From: Maritimibacter fusiformis
Lineage (GTDB): Bacteria > Pseudomonadota > Alphaproteobacteria > Rhodobacterales > Rhodobacteraceae
Direction of reading: 5' to 3'
Length of the DNA stretch: 64,000 nucleotides
Assembly (NCBI RefSeq): GCF_008086115.1
Contig: NZ_VSIY01000004.1
Coordinates: forward strand, 124,001 to 188,000
A model generated the notes under the pieces. That model did not search any database, was not told the DNA's origin, and worked only from the letters and a program-made list of their open reading frames with translations. Position 1 is the stretch's first letter; each line of letters opens with the position of its first letter. Below, one piece after another: positions 8,243 through 16,538 of this stretch. The position numbers and the translations under genes were made by a program.

Positions 8243-9060
8243 GTGACCATCCCCACGTAGATCAAGACGCCCGGAAAGCCGGGCAGGAACAGGATGTTGA
8301 GACCGTCGATCACCGCCAGGATGATCGCGGCGATGAAGGCGCCCCGGATGTTGCCAAGCCCGCCGATCACGATGGTGATGAAGGCCATGAGCAGAAAGGT
8401 GTCGCCGAGCGCCGGCGACAGCGTCTGGTTGGGCAGCAACAGCCCCCCGGCCAGACCCGCCAGCGCGAAGGACGCGCCGACCACCATCCTGACCCCGAGC
8501 GGCCCGTTGACGCCCATCAGGTTGCTCATCCAGCCGTCACGGGCGATGGCCACGGCCAGCTTGCCGCTCCACGAACAGTGGATGACATGGTCGAGCACCA
8601 GAAACACCGCCACGCCCGCCCCGATGATGAACAGCGAGAAGCTGGGCACGAAGGTTCCGAAGATCACGACGCCCAGGTCCAGCCCAGGCGGTGGATCGAC
8701 CGAGTGGAATTCGAGCCCCCAGGTCATCTTGATGGCGCCGACGCACAGCAGCATCACTGCGTAGGTGGCAATCAGCATGAAGTGTTCGTCGACATCCTCG
8801 AGCTTGCTGAGAACGAAGTGCTGGACCACAAGGCCCAGCACCCCGACCACCAGCCCCGACAGCATCGACGCGCCGATCAGAACCCAGATCGACCCCGGCA
8901 TGTCGCCGATCAGCGTGCTGGTCAGGTAGGCGCCCAGCATGAAGAAGGCACCATGCGCAAAGTTCAGAATGCGCATGATGCCGAAGATCAGCGTCAGCCC
9001 GGCGGCGACCAGAAAGACCGCCATGCCGAGCGTCAGGCTGTTGATGAACGTGAACAGCAC
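8194..9060 (-). CDS. livH: branched-chain-type ABC transporter permease (LivH-like)
   Basis: Membrane permease of 288 residues, strongly hydrophobic throughout, with the LivH hallmarks GLTLIFGIMRILNFAHG near the N-terminus and the coupling loop ARDGWMSNLMGVN in the second half. Translation probably starts at a GTG (9060). It follows the binding-protein gene by only 12 bases and runs into livM. Together with LivM it forms the transmembrane pore. Confidence 0.92.
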   Translation of the reverse strand: MLFTFINSLTLGMAVFLVAAGLTLIFGIMRILNFAHGAFFMLGAYLTSTLIGDMPGSIWVLIGASMLSGLVVGVLGLVVQHFVLSKLEDVDEHFMLIATYAVMLLCVGAIKMTWGLEFHSVDPPPGLDLGVVIFGTFVPSFSLFIIGAGVAVFLVLDHVIHCSWSGKLAVAIARDGWMSNLMGVNGPLGVRMVVGASFALAGLAGGLLLPNQTLSPALGDTFLLMAFITIVIGGLGNIRGAFIAAIILAVIDGLNILFLPGFPGVLIYVGMVTCLLLWPNGILGESRL

Positions 9061-9072
9061 GGCCCGGGCCGC

Positions 9073-10311
9073 CTATTGCAGTTCACGGCCGGGTGTGGCC
9101 GGTTCGAGGAAATCGACCCCGGCCATCTGGACGCTTTCGAACACCTCCCAGCCGGTTTCGCTGCTCTCGGACTTGCCGAAGCGGATATAGGTCAGGTCGC
9201 CCGCGAACGAATGGTCCTCGGTGCGGAAGGCGACGGTGCCGGTCGCGCCCTGGAAGCTCTGCGCCTCGATCGCCGGGATCAGGTCGGCGGCGGCGGTCGA
9301 TCCGGTGGACCCGATCGCCTCGGCCAGCGTCGCGATACAGTCGTGAGCGACGCCGACGAACCAGTTGGGATAGGGATCGTCGCGCTTCTCGATATAGGCG
9401 GCCAGCAGCGCATCCGAGGTCGGGTTGTTTTCGGCCGCCTGCGGATACCAGCCGGTCCAGCTCCACAGCGAGTCGAGCATCTTGTTGCCCAGCGCCTTTG
9501 CCACCGTCAGCTCGTTGGCGCTGTCGCACATCAGCTTGAACTGCTTGTCCATCTGGAAGCTGCGCGCCTGCTTGTAATAGGTGATCGCATCGGCGCCCTG
9601 AAGGCAGTTGAACAGCCCTTCGGCGCCTGAATTGGTCACCTGCGAGATCTGATTGCGGAAATCGGCGCCGTTGTAGGGCACCAGGATCGGCTCCTGCATG
9701 TTGACCTCGCGCCCGTCGGCGGCGGCCTTGGCGCGCATCCCGGCTTCGAAGGCGTCGGTGATGTCCTTCAGAGATTGCACATCCGAGCGCACCATCGCCC
9801 AGTTGCTGATCTCGGGGAAGCGTTCGGCCATCAGGTGGCCGTAGCCGCCGAAACACATCGGCGAGGAATAACCCAGCCGGAACATGTTGCGCGTGTAGTT
9901 CTGGTGCGTGATCGCCAGCGACGAGGTGCCGACCACCATCATCGTGACATCGTTCTGCTCGAGCAGCGGCAGCGTCGCCAGCACGTTGGCGGTAAAGGTG
10001 CCCTGCGCGAACAGCTTGACGCCGTCGCCGGCCAGTTCGCGGAAAGCCACCAGCGCGCCGTCGGGCGAGTTGCGGTCGTCGCGCACGATCAGCTCGATCG
10101 GCTGACCGTTGACGCCGCCCCTGGCGTTGATCAGGTCGACGGCAAGCTCGCAGCCGTCCTGAATATACTGGCCATAGATCTGGCCCGGTCCGCTCAACGT
10201 GGTGATCAGGCCGATCCTGATCGGCTCCGATTGCGCGCGCAGGAACTTCGGCGCGGCGGCGGTTCCCAGAACGGCGGTCGTGCCGAGCATGAAATGGCGT
10301 CTGTCCAACAT
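9073..10311 (-). CDS. ABC transporter substrate-binding protein (LivK/type I periplasmic fold)
   Basis: Periplasmic ligand-binding protein of 412 residues that selects the substrate for the Liv-type importer. The N-terminus (MLDRRHFMLGTTAVLGTAAAP) looks like a signal peptide with a possible twin-arginine start. The mature part begins IRIGLITTLSGPGQIYGQ, typical of the peripla_BP family, and contains LINARGGVNGQPIEL. It is longer than LivK of enterics, like binding proteins for aromatic or short-chain acids, but the ligand cannot be read from sequence. It lies 74 bases downstream of the ligase-like gene. Confidence 0.9.
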   Translation of the reverse strand: MLDRRHFMLGTTAVLGTAAAPKFLRAQSEPIRIGLITTLSGPGQIYGQYIQDGCELAVDLINARGGVNGQPIELIVRDDRNSPDGALVAFRELAGDGVKLFAQGTFTANVLATLPLLEQNDVTMMVVGTSSLAITHQNYTRNMFRLGYSSPMCFGGYGHLMAERFPEISNWAMVRSDVQSLKDITDAFEAGMRAKAAADGREVNMQEPILVPYNGADFRNQISQVTNSGAEGLFNCLQGADAITYYKQARSFQMDKQFKLMCDSANELTVAKALGNKMLDSLWSWTGWYPQAAENNPTSDALLAAYIEKRDDPYPNWFVGVAHDCIATLAEAIGSTGSTAAADLIPAIEAQSFQGATGTVAFRTEDHSFAGDLTYIRFGKSESSETGWEVFESVQMAGVDFLEPATPGRELQ

Positions 10312-10385
10312 TTTGTCTCCTCCCGTGAGTGTTGTTCTTCAGTGTTGTGCCGCCCCGTTCTTCCTCCCCGGGGCGGGCCGATGTG

Positions 10386-11879
10386 TCAGGCCATGTCGGC
10401 CTGCACGATCTGCTTGATGCGCGCGCGCATGATCTGCCCGGTCGCCGGCGTTCGCGGCAGTTCGGGCAATGCGATGATGCGGCGCGGATGCTTGTAGGGG
10501 GCGATGCGCCCCTCAAGATATGAGCGGATGGCCGAGACCGGCGGGCAGGGCGTGCCGTTTTCCAGTTCGGTCACCATGCAGACGATTTCGCCCCAGGTGC
10601 TGTCGTCCAGCCCGACCACGGCCACGCCCCGGATGCCGGGAAACCCCTGCAGGGCCAGTTCGACCTCGGCGGGCGCGATGGCCTCACCGCCCGAGCGGAT
10701 CACTTCGCGGGCGCGGCCGGTGATGGTGATGAACCCGTCGGCATCGCACTCGGCCAGATCGCCTGTCCGATACCAGCCGTCCTGAAACACCTCGGTGCTC
10801 TGCTCCGGAAGGTCGAAATAGCCCGACATCACCGTCGGCCCGCGCAACTGCAACTCGCCGTCACAGATGCGCGCCTCGATGCCCGGACCCGGCATCCCGA
10901 CCGAGCCGGGGCGGCGCGAGATTTCGTCGTCGTGCAGCGAGCAGGCACCGCCGAATTCGGTCGAGCCATAGAAAACGCCCCGGCTGGCATTGGGAAACCG
11001 TTCGGCCAGCCGAACCATCAACGCCGGATCAAAGCGGGACGTGCCCGAGCCGATGGCACGCAACCGGGTGCCGTCGAAGGCGACGGGGCTGGCGAGGATA
11101 CGCTCCCACACCGCCGGGATGGCATAGAGGAAGGCCGGATCGTGCCGCGCGATGGCCTCGGCGATGCCGTCGCCGCTGGCCTCGGGCACGAAATGGATCG
11201 GGCGTTTGTGCGCCCAGTTCTCAAGCAGGTAGTTCCATCCGGCCCAGTGAAACATCGGAAAGGTCAGAAGTTCGCCCCGCCCGCCGGCGGACACGAACCG
11301 CGAGGCCCCGAGATGCGAGCGCAGCCAGCTTGCCCGGTGCGACAGAACCACCCCCTTGGGTCGACCGGTCGAGCCGGAGGTGAGAAAGATCGCGTGCGCA
11401 TCGTCTTCCCGGGTCGGCGAGGGAGCATCGACCTGTGCGGGCGCGGCCTCAAGTCGTGGGCCGAGTGCGTCCGAGCCGTCCGGTGCCGTATCGCCCAAGG
11501 TCGCATGGCGCGGCACGGCGGTGTGCAGAGCAGCCGTCATTTCCGCCCCGCGGGTCTGGTCCTGCACCAGCACCGCCGGGCGCAGGTAGGCGACGATCTC
11601 GGCAACTTCGGCCAGGTTGCAGGCGGGGTTGATCGGGGTAAAGGCCGCGCCGATGTGCTGGCTGGCGAAGAACAACGCGATCTGCTCCAGCGTGAATTCG
11701 GCCTGCACCGCAACCCGGTCGCCATGCCCGAGGCCCAGATCGCCCAGCACCTTGACATAGCGCCCGGTCAACGACCTGACATCGTCGAACCGCATCGCCT
11801 CGTCGCCCAGTGTCGCGGCCAGCGCATCGGGCGCGGTGTTGGCCGCGACGGTCAGGATGGAATGGACAAGCTGGGTCAT
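10386..11879 (-). CDS. AMP-dependent synthetase/ligase homologue with altered A10 lysine
   Basis: ANL-superfamily protein of 497 residues, predicted to activate a carboxylic acid to an acyl-AMP/acyl-CoA. Visible motifs are the phosphate-binding loop FLTSGSTGRPKGVVLSH (about 169-185), GSTEFGG, the hinge region YRTGDLAECDADGF and GRAREVIRSGGE. In the A10 motif PRTPATGQIMRARI the normally conserved lysine is Gln 482 (CAG codon at 10434-10436), so adenylation may be impaired or differently supported. The gene is 24 bases downstream of the TPP-subunit gene and should be in the same transcript. The substrate is unknown. Confidence 0.88.
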   Translation of the reverse strand: MTQLVHSILTVAANTAPDALAATLGDEAMRFDDVRSLTGRYVKVLGDLGLGHGDRVAVQAEFTLEQIALFFASQHIGAAFTPINPACNLAEVAEIVAYLRPAVLVQDQTRGAEMTAALHTAVPRHATLGDTAPDGSDALGPRLEAAPAQVDAPSPTREDDAHAIFLTSGSTGRPKGVVLSHRASWLRSHLGASRFVSAGGRGELLTFPMFHWAGWNYLLENWAHKRPIHFVPEASGDGIAEAIARHDPAFLYAIPAVWERILASPVAFDGTRLRAIGSGTSRFDPALMVRLAERFPNASRGVFYGSTEFGGACSLHDDEISRRPGSVGMPGPGIEARICDGELQLRGPTVMSGYFDLPEQSTEVFQDGWYRTGDLAECDADGFITITGRAREVIRSGGEAIAPAEVELALQGFPGIRGVAVVGLDDSTWGEIVCMVTELENGTPCPPVSAIRSYLEGRIAPYKHPRRIIALPELPRTPATGQIMRARIKQIVQADMA

Positions 11880-11903
11880 GGCTGATGGTCTCCGCGTTAC
11901 CGA

Positions 11904-12710
11904 TCAGTCGTCACTGTCGTCATCGGATGCCGCGCCGGCATCCTTCAATTCGCCTAGGCCATAGACCTTTCCCAGCGATTCCATCATGTATTCGGCGCCT
12001 TCGCCGGGCGGCACGAACCAGCCGGTGGGACACATCGTGAGAATCTCCATCAGCGCCAGCCCATGCCCGTCCATCGGGCGCTGAAACGCCTTGCGGATCA
12101 TCTTGCGCGTCGCGTTGATCGAGGCGGCATTGTGGACAGAGCCGCGCGCGACATAGCCGGCGCCGGGCATCTGCGACAGGATCTCGGCCAGTTGGATGGG
12201 GTTGCCGTGATAGCCCGCATCGCGCCCCTCGATGGTGTTCTTGGTGCGTTGCCCGATCACCGACGAGGCCGTCATCTGCCCGCCGGTGTCGCCGAACACG
12301 CCATTGTTCAGCATGAAACAGGTGACATCCTCGCCGCGTGCGGCGGTCTGCATGATTTCGGCCAACCCTTCACTGGTCATGTCGCCGTCGCCTTGAAGCG
12401 TCCAGATCGCCACGCCGGGCCGCATCCGCTTCATCCCGGTGGCAACCGCAGGCGCGCGCCCGTGCAGGCACAGTGTCGAGTCCACATCCATCAGCATGAT
12501 GAACGAGCCGTAGCAGCCGTGCCCGAGGATGCAGACGTTGTTTTGCGTCAGTTCAAGCTCCTCGATCACCTCGAGGATCAGACGGATCGCCACCGGCTCG
12601 CCGCAACCGGCGCACAGGTGGTGGTCTTCCTTCAACAGCAGCGACGGCTTGAACTCGGCGGTCTTCGTCGCGGGGCGCTGGGGCGGCAGGCTGGTGTCGA
12701 TGGCTCTCAC
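11904..12710 (-). CDS. 2-oxoacid:ferredoxin oxidoreductase, TPP-binding beta subunit
   Basis: Carries thiamine diphosphate and decarboxylates a 2-oxoacid to the acyl-CoA level. The 268-residue protein shows HHLCAGCGEP (C33, C36), the TPP/Mg motif GDGD at 107-110 with the asparagines of LNNGVFGDTGGQ about 25 residues on, and the HGR motif. This matches the beta subunits of VOR/KOR/POR-type enzymes. It overlaps the alpha-subunit gene by four bases. The N-terminal 20 residues are variable. The oxoacid (branched-chain, aryl or other) cannot be decided from sequence. Confidence 0.92.
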   Translation of the reverse strand: MRAIDTSLPPQRPATKTAEFKPSLLLKEDHHLCAGCGEPVAIRLILEVIEELELTQNNVCILGHGCYGSFIMLMDVDSTLCLHGRAPAVATGMKRMRPGVAIWTLQGDGDMTSEGLAEIMQTAARGEDVTCFMLNNGVFGDTGGQMTASSVIGQRTKNTIEGRDAGYHGNPIQLAEILSQMPGAGYVARGSVHNAASINATRKMIRKAFQRPMDGHGLALMEILTMCPTGWFVPPGEGAEYMMESLGKVYGLGELKDAGAASDDDSDD

Positions 12711-13822
12711 AGGTATGCTCCCATTCCGGTGTAGGGCAGTTCGGTCAGCGGCTTGCCGGCCAACTGGTCCAGGATGCGGGTGCGGATCACGCGGGCATCC
12801 ATCAGAGGCCCGATGTTGAGGCCGGAATCGTCGAAACTGATCCCGCCGATCGGCTTGATCCGGTCGCGGCCTTCAACGGCAAGGCGCACGTCGTCGATCA
12901 TCTGCCCGGCGTTCAATTCGAACACGAGGATATTGCTGGCGTTTTCGGTCGCCGCCTCGAGGGCTTCGGAGGGGAAGGGCCAGAGCGTGACCGGGCGGAA
13001 AAACCCGATCTTGTGCCCTTCGGCGCGCAATTCGCGCACCACGTGTTCCACGAACTTGCCGCCGGAGCCGAAGGCTACGACCACGCATTCGGCGTCGTCG
13101 CAAAAGCCCTGTTCATGGCGTGCCTCGGCCTTGGCGATCCGGTCGAACTTGTCCGCGATCTGGCGCCAATAGCCGTCGGGCCCGACGCCGGGCCGGTTCG
13201 CCTTGCCGCCACCGAAGGTCCAGATCCATCGAGACGCGCCGGTGCCGCCCATGGTGCCGTCCAGCGCCCAGTCTTTCGGGGGCAGCGTTTCAAGCTCCGG
13301 CACCGGCAGGGCGGTGCCCATCTGGGTGCGCGCAATCAGGTTGTCGGCCATAAAGATCACCGGCACGCGGTATTTGTCGGCGACGTGAAAGGCGAGGTGC
13401 GTGTGCTCGACCGCTTCGTGCAGATCTTTTGGCGCGAAGGTCACGGTGCGATAATCGCCCCAGCCGCCGCCCCGGGTCGCCTGGAAATAATCCTGCTGAT
13501 TGCGGGCGATGTTGAAGATCACCAGCGGCGTTTCGTTCAGCGCCGCCTCGGCAATCGCCTCCTGCATCAGGGCCAGCCCCTGACCGCAGGAGCCGGTCGC
13601 CGCCCGTGCCCCGACCTGGGCCGCGCCCAGCGCCATGTTGACCGCCTGAAGCTCGGAATCGGCATTGATGCAGACCCCGTCGACCCGGGGCAACTTGGCT
13701 GCCATATGCTCCAGCAATTCGGTCGCGGGGGCCATGGGATAGCCGGCAAAGAACCGGGCGCCGGCCAGAAGAGCGGCCTCGACGATGGCTTCGGAGCCGT
13801 CCAGCAGGCGCATTTCGGTCAT
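12707..13822 (-). CDS. 2-oxoacid:ferredoxin oxidoreductase, alpha subunit (VorB-like)
   Basis: Catalytic partner of the TPP subunit, 371 residues. The N-terminal POR_N domain is seen in EAALLAGARFFAGYPMAPATE and GSCGQGLALMQEAIAEA, followed by ARNQQDYFQATRGGG and a central/C-terminal transketolase-C-like domain (VVVAFGSGGKFVEHVV, FFRPVTLWPFP). It most resembles 3-methyl-2-oxobutanoate (2-ketoisovalerate) ferredoxin oxidoreductase alpha chains. ATGA overlaps join it to the ferredoxin gene upstream and the beta gene downstream, so the subunits are made together. Confidence 0.92.
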   Translation of the reverse strand: MTEMRLLDGSEAIVEAALLAGARFFAGYPMAPATELLEHMAAKLPRVDGVCINADSELQAVNMALGAAQVGARAATGSCGQGLALMQEAIAEAALNETPLVIFNIARNQQDYFQATRGGGWGDYRTVTFAPKDLHEAVEHTHLAFHVADKYRVPVIFMADNLIARTQMGTALPVPELETLPPKDWALDGTMGGTGASRWIWTFGGGKANRPGVGPDGYWRQIADKFDRIAKAEARHEQGFCDDAECVVVAFGSGGKFVEHVVRELRAEGHKIGFFRPVTLWPFPSEALEAATENASNILVFELNAGQMIDDVRLAVEGRDRIKPIGGISFDDSGLNIGPLMDARVIRTRILDQLAGKPLTELPYTGMGAYL

Positions 13823-14109
13823 CGGATCGTCTCCTCGGTCGCCGTGGTCTCGTCGATGGGGTCGTCATAGCGATAGATTTCGAACACGAAGTCGGGGCAG
13901 ACCTGCAGGCAGGCCGTGCAGCCGGTGCAGCCCGGCTCCAGGATCGGGTAGAGATACCCGAGGCTGTTGCCCTCGGTTGACATGGTCAGCACCTGCGGCG
14001 GGCATGCCGGGATGCACAATTCGCAGCCCTTGCAACGGTCGATGTCGATCACCACGGTGCCGCGCGTGACCGCGCGCGCCGGCGCCTTGTCTTCTGTCCG
14101 AGCGGTCAT
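13819..14109 (-). CDS. 2-oxoacid:ferredoxin oxidoreductase, 2x[4Fe-4S] ferredoxin-like delta subunit
   Basis: Electron-transfer subunit of 96 residues with two complete [4Fe-4S] motifs: C26, C29, C32, C36 (CKGCELCIPACP) and C61, C64, C67, C71 (CTGCTACLQVCP). It would pass electrons from the TPP site to a soluble acceptor. It overlaps both the gamma and alpha genes by four bases, fixing it as a subunit and not a free ferredoxin. It has an unusual acidic tail (DDPIDETTATEE). Confidence 0.93.
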   Translation of the reverse strand: MTARTEDKAPARAVTRGTVVIDIDRCKGCELCIPACPPQVLTMSTEGNSLGYLYPILEPGCTGCTACLQVCPDFVFEIYRYDDPIDETTATEETIR

Positions 14110-14702
14110 GCCGGGATGCTTTCGGCCAGATACGGCGCCGGGTGGCGGCCCGAGAGACCCTCGGCCCGGATGTGTTCGGCGCCCAGCGCGATGGCGCTGG
14201 CGTTGGTTCCGGCATGTTGCTTGCGGTAGGGCGGCAGTTGTTCGGTCATCGCCTCTTCGAGCGACTGAAGCCCGATCGCGCCGGTCAGTTCCGAAAACGC
14301 CCCCATCATCGCCATCGAGGCCGACAGCCGGTTGCCCGCCCGGGTGCCCAGCGCAAGGGCGGGGACGCGCACCAGTATGTGCCCTTCGGTGTCGGGCAGC
14401 GCGTCCGCGATGGTTTCCTCGGCCAGGATCAGACTGCCGGGACGCAGGCGCGGGCCGACCTTTTCCCAGAACGAATGCGACATCGCGATGGCGGTGCCCG
14501 CCGAGGGCAGGTTGGGCAGCGCGCGCACGGGGTCGGGTCCGATCACCACGGTAACGACCGAACTGCCGCCGCGCATGTGCCCGCCGAATTCGCCCGAAAA
14601 CATGACGTGACGATCCTCGCGCAGCGCGGCCAGCGCGATCGTCTTGCCGATCAGTTGAACGCCCTGACCGCCGATACCGGACACGAATAGATCGAGTTCC
14701 AA
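14106..14702 (-). CDS. 2-oxoacid:ferredoxin oxidoreductase, gamma subunit
   Basis: POR gamma-type subunit of 198 residues with the diagnostic FVSGIGGQGVQLIGKT at the N-terminus and FGGHMRGG. I place the start at the TTG at 14702: AAGGAG stands eight bases upstream, the family's beta strand starts immediately after it, and a promoter-like pair lies just before. An in-frame ATG at 14792 would add 30 polar residues unlike the family and would sit upstream of that promoter. It is the first gene of the minus-strand operon gamma-delta-alpha-beta-ligase-Liv. Confidence 0.9.
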   Translation of the reverse strand: MELDLFVSGIGGQGVQLIGKTIALAALREDRHVMFSGEFGGHMRGGSSVVTVVIGPDPVRALPNLPSAGTAIAMSHSFWEKVGPRLRPGSLILAEETIADALPDTEGHILVRVPALALGTRAGNRLSASMAMMGAFSELTGAIGLQSLEEAMTEQLPPYRKQHAGTNASAIALGAEHIRAEGLSGRHPAPYLAESIPA

Positions 14703-14729
14703 CAGTTCCGCTCCTTGCCGTTTCGACGA

Positions 14730-14758
14730 GGATAATGCACAGCGATTTCGCATTTCAA
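14730..14758 (-). promoter_or_regulatory. putative promoter of the oxidoreductase/Liv operon
   Basis: On the minus strand TTGAAA (14758-14753), a 17-base spacer and TTATCC (14735-14730) precede the gamma-subunit TTG start by about 30 bases, leaving room for a short leader with the AAGGAG ribosome site. The -35 is good and the -10 is weak. It is consistent with the TTG start and with transcription separate from the TetR gene. Confidence 0.4.
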
Positions 14759-14900
14759 TGCTTTTTTCATCGTCAGACCGAAATTTCGTCACTGAATAGA
14801 AAAACGGTCGAGACGCACAGCAATTCCGACCCGCCGTGGCAGCGGTCAGACCCGCGCAGCGGGCATCGGGATCAATTGGAGGGGTAGAGAATCGGTCGCG

Positions 14901-15623
14901 TCAGTCGCGCGCCGGTCCGGGTTTTCGTGCGGGCGACGGCTCATCCGTCATGAGGCCGCCGAACAGCATCCTGGTCATTTCCGCGGCGATGTTGTCGGGC
15001 GTCCCGATCTCTGGCCGATACCATTCGCGCGACCAGATCACGGTTCCGAGGATCACCTGCGTGGCAATCGAAGGGCTGAGCCCCGGGCGCAATTCGCCGC
15101 GCGCGGCGGCTTCGCTGACCAGGTCGCGCCAGATGTCGAGGAACTCGTGCAGCAGCTCGTAATGCTCGTCCTTCACCTCGACCGGCAGTTGATTCACGAT
15201 ATTCCCGTGGGCCGCGATCCCTGCCTTGTTCGCGGCGGACACCCGCATGTAGGTCTGGATCGCGGCGGCGATCTTGTCGCGGCTGCTGGTCTCGGGGCCG
15301 AGGTCTTCGAGCGTCTGGCACAGGCTGTCGAGGTTGGTGCGGATCACTCGGTTCACGATCTCGGCGGCGATCACGTCCTTGGTGGTGAAGTGATAGCGCA
15401 GGGCGGTCACATGCATCCCCAGCTCGTCCGAGATGTCCGACAGCTTGGTCAGGTAGTAACCCTTGCGCGCGAAGATCTGCGCGGCGGTTTCGAGGATGGC
15501 GGCCTGCACGCCCTCGGTCTTGCGGCTGATCTTGCGATTGCTCGCCAGCGGCGAGGCACGATTGACGCGCTTGCTGCCCGTCTTTTTCTGCGGTGCCGCG
15601 TCTGAGCGTCGTGAACCTGGCAT
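14901..15623 (-). CDS. TetR/AcrR-family transcriptional regulator
   Basis: DNA-binding repressor of 240 residues. A basic N-terminal extension (about 35 residues) precedes the TetR helix-turn-helix (ILETAAQIFARKGYYLTKLSDISDELGM through LRYHFTTKDVIAAEIV, about 41-90). The rest is the variable ligand-binding helical domain. It stands between the minus-strand oxidoreductase operon and the plus-strand SDR/reductase pair, so it is the natural candidate to regulate both, perhaps sensing an acyl-CoA or the imported acid. That regulatory scope is inference. Confidence 0.92.
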   Translation of the reverse strand: MPGSRRSDAAPQKKTGSKRVNRASPLASNRKISRKTEGVQAAILETAAQIFARKGYYLTKLSDISDELGMHVTALRYHFTTKDVIAAEIVNRVIRTNLDSLCQTLEDLGPETSSRDKIAAAIQTYMRVSAANKAGIAAHGNIVNQLPVEVKDEHYELLHEFLDIWRDLVSEAAARGELRPGLSPSIATQVILGTVIWSREWYRPEIGTPDNIAAEMTRMLFGGLMTDEPSPARKPGPARD

Positions 15624-15666
15624 TGCGTTTCTCTCGTTCCGGGCGGTCGAGCGTTCAGATTAGCAA

Positions 15667-15697
15667 GGTGTATGCGTCTATGCACCATGCCTTTCAA
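15667..15697. promoter_or_regulatory. putative TetR promoter with overlapping palindromic operator
   Basis: On the minus strand TTGAAA (15697-15692) and CATACA (15674-15669) are separated by 17 bases upstream of the TetR gene. An imperfect palindrome of the form GGTGyAT...ATrCACC (15667-15686) fills the spacer and the -10, where a bound repressor would block RNA polymerase. It lies in the divergent TetR/SDR intergenic region, so it may control both directions. Based on sequence symmetry only. Confidence 0.45.
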
Positions 15698-15763
15698 ACT
15701 TTTCTGTTGCAACATGAAAAAAACGAAGTTTAAGGTTATCTCGACGCAAAAGGGGAACGTGCC

Positions 15764-16513
15764 GTGGAACTGTCGTTTGCGGAAAAACGGGTGTTGATCG
15801 CCGGGGCAAGTCGCGGTCTGGGGCGTGTGGCGGCGCGGGCGATGGCCTCTGCCGGTGCGCGTGTGGCACTGGGAAGCCGCGACGACGCCGCATTGCAGGC
15901 GGTGCTGTCGGGCCTTCCCGGCACGGGCCATTTCGCGGCATCGGCGGATCTTGCCACGGCGGCCGGGTGCGCGGATTGGGCCGGGCGGGCGCAGGCGGCG
16001 CTGGGCGGTGTGGATGTTCTGCTTGTGACCGTCACGGCGGGCGCGACCGGGCGATCCGATGATGACTTCCGCACGAGCTTCGAAACCGACCTGATGGCGC
16101 CGGTCCGGCTGGTCGAGGCCTGCCGCGACGCCCTTGTCGCCAGTCAGGGCGCGGTGCTTGTGTGCTCGTCGCGCACCGCGCGCGGGCATGTGCCGCAGAC
16201 CATGGCCTACGGCGCGGCCAAGCTGGGGCTGGAACATGTCGTGACCTGCCTGGCCGCCGAATTCGCCGACAGGGCCGTGCGGATCAACGCCATCGCCCCC
16301 GGCTCGACGCGCTTTGATGGAGGCTTCTGGGACCAGGCCGAGACCGAGCGGCCCGACCTCTACCGGCGCACGCTGGCAAAGCTGCCGGCGGGGCGTCTGG
16401 GAACCGCCGCCGACATCCTGCCGAGCGTGCTGTTCCTGTGCTCCGACGCCGCGCGCTGGATCACCGGGCAGACGCTGCTGGTCGATGGTGGCCAGACTCT
16501 GGCCACGGATTAA
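15764..16513 (+). CDS. SDR-family NAD(P)-dependent oxidoreductase
   Basis: Classical short-chain dehydrogenase of 249 residues. The nucleotide-binding motif GASRGLG is at 14-20, a catalytic serine at 135/136 and Y149-x3-K153 (YGAAK) complete the active site, and the C-terminus ITGQTLLVDGGQ is typical. The N-terminal cofactor loop with SRDD suggests NADP preference weakly. It starts at a GTG with AAAGGGG upstream. It is the first gene of the divergent unit and is followed by ferredoxin-NADP reductase. A plausible role is oxidising a hydroxyl intermediate to the 2-oxoacid, which is inference. Confidence 0.9.
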   Translation: MELSFAEKRVLIAGASRGLGRVAARAMASAGARVALGSRDDAALQAVLSGLPGTGHFAASADLATAAGCADWAGRAQAALGGVDVLLVTVTAGATGRSDDDFRTSFETDLMAPVRLVEACRDALVASQGAVLVCSSRTARGHVPQTMAYGAAKLGLEHVVTCLAAEFADRAVRINAIAPGSTRFDGGFWDQAETERPDLYRRTLAKLPAGRLGTAADILPSVLFLCSDAARWITGQTLLVDGGQTLATD

Positions 16514-16538
16514 CCCACCGCTGCAATTCGGAGAGACC

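Noticed and set aside
11904-14702. Assignment of the oxidoreductase as phenylglyoxylate dehydrogenase (Pad type)
   Set aside because: The subunit order is similar, but the dedicated flavoprotein subunit is missing and sequence alone does not fix the substrate.
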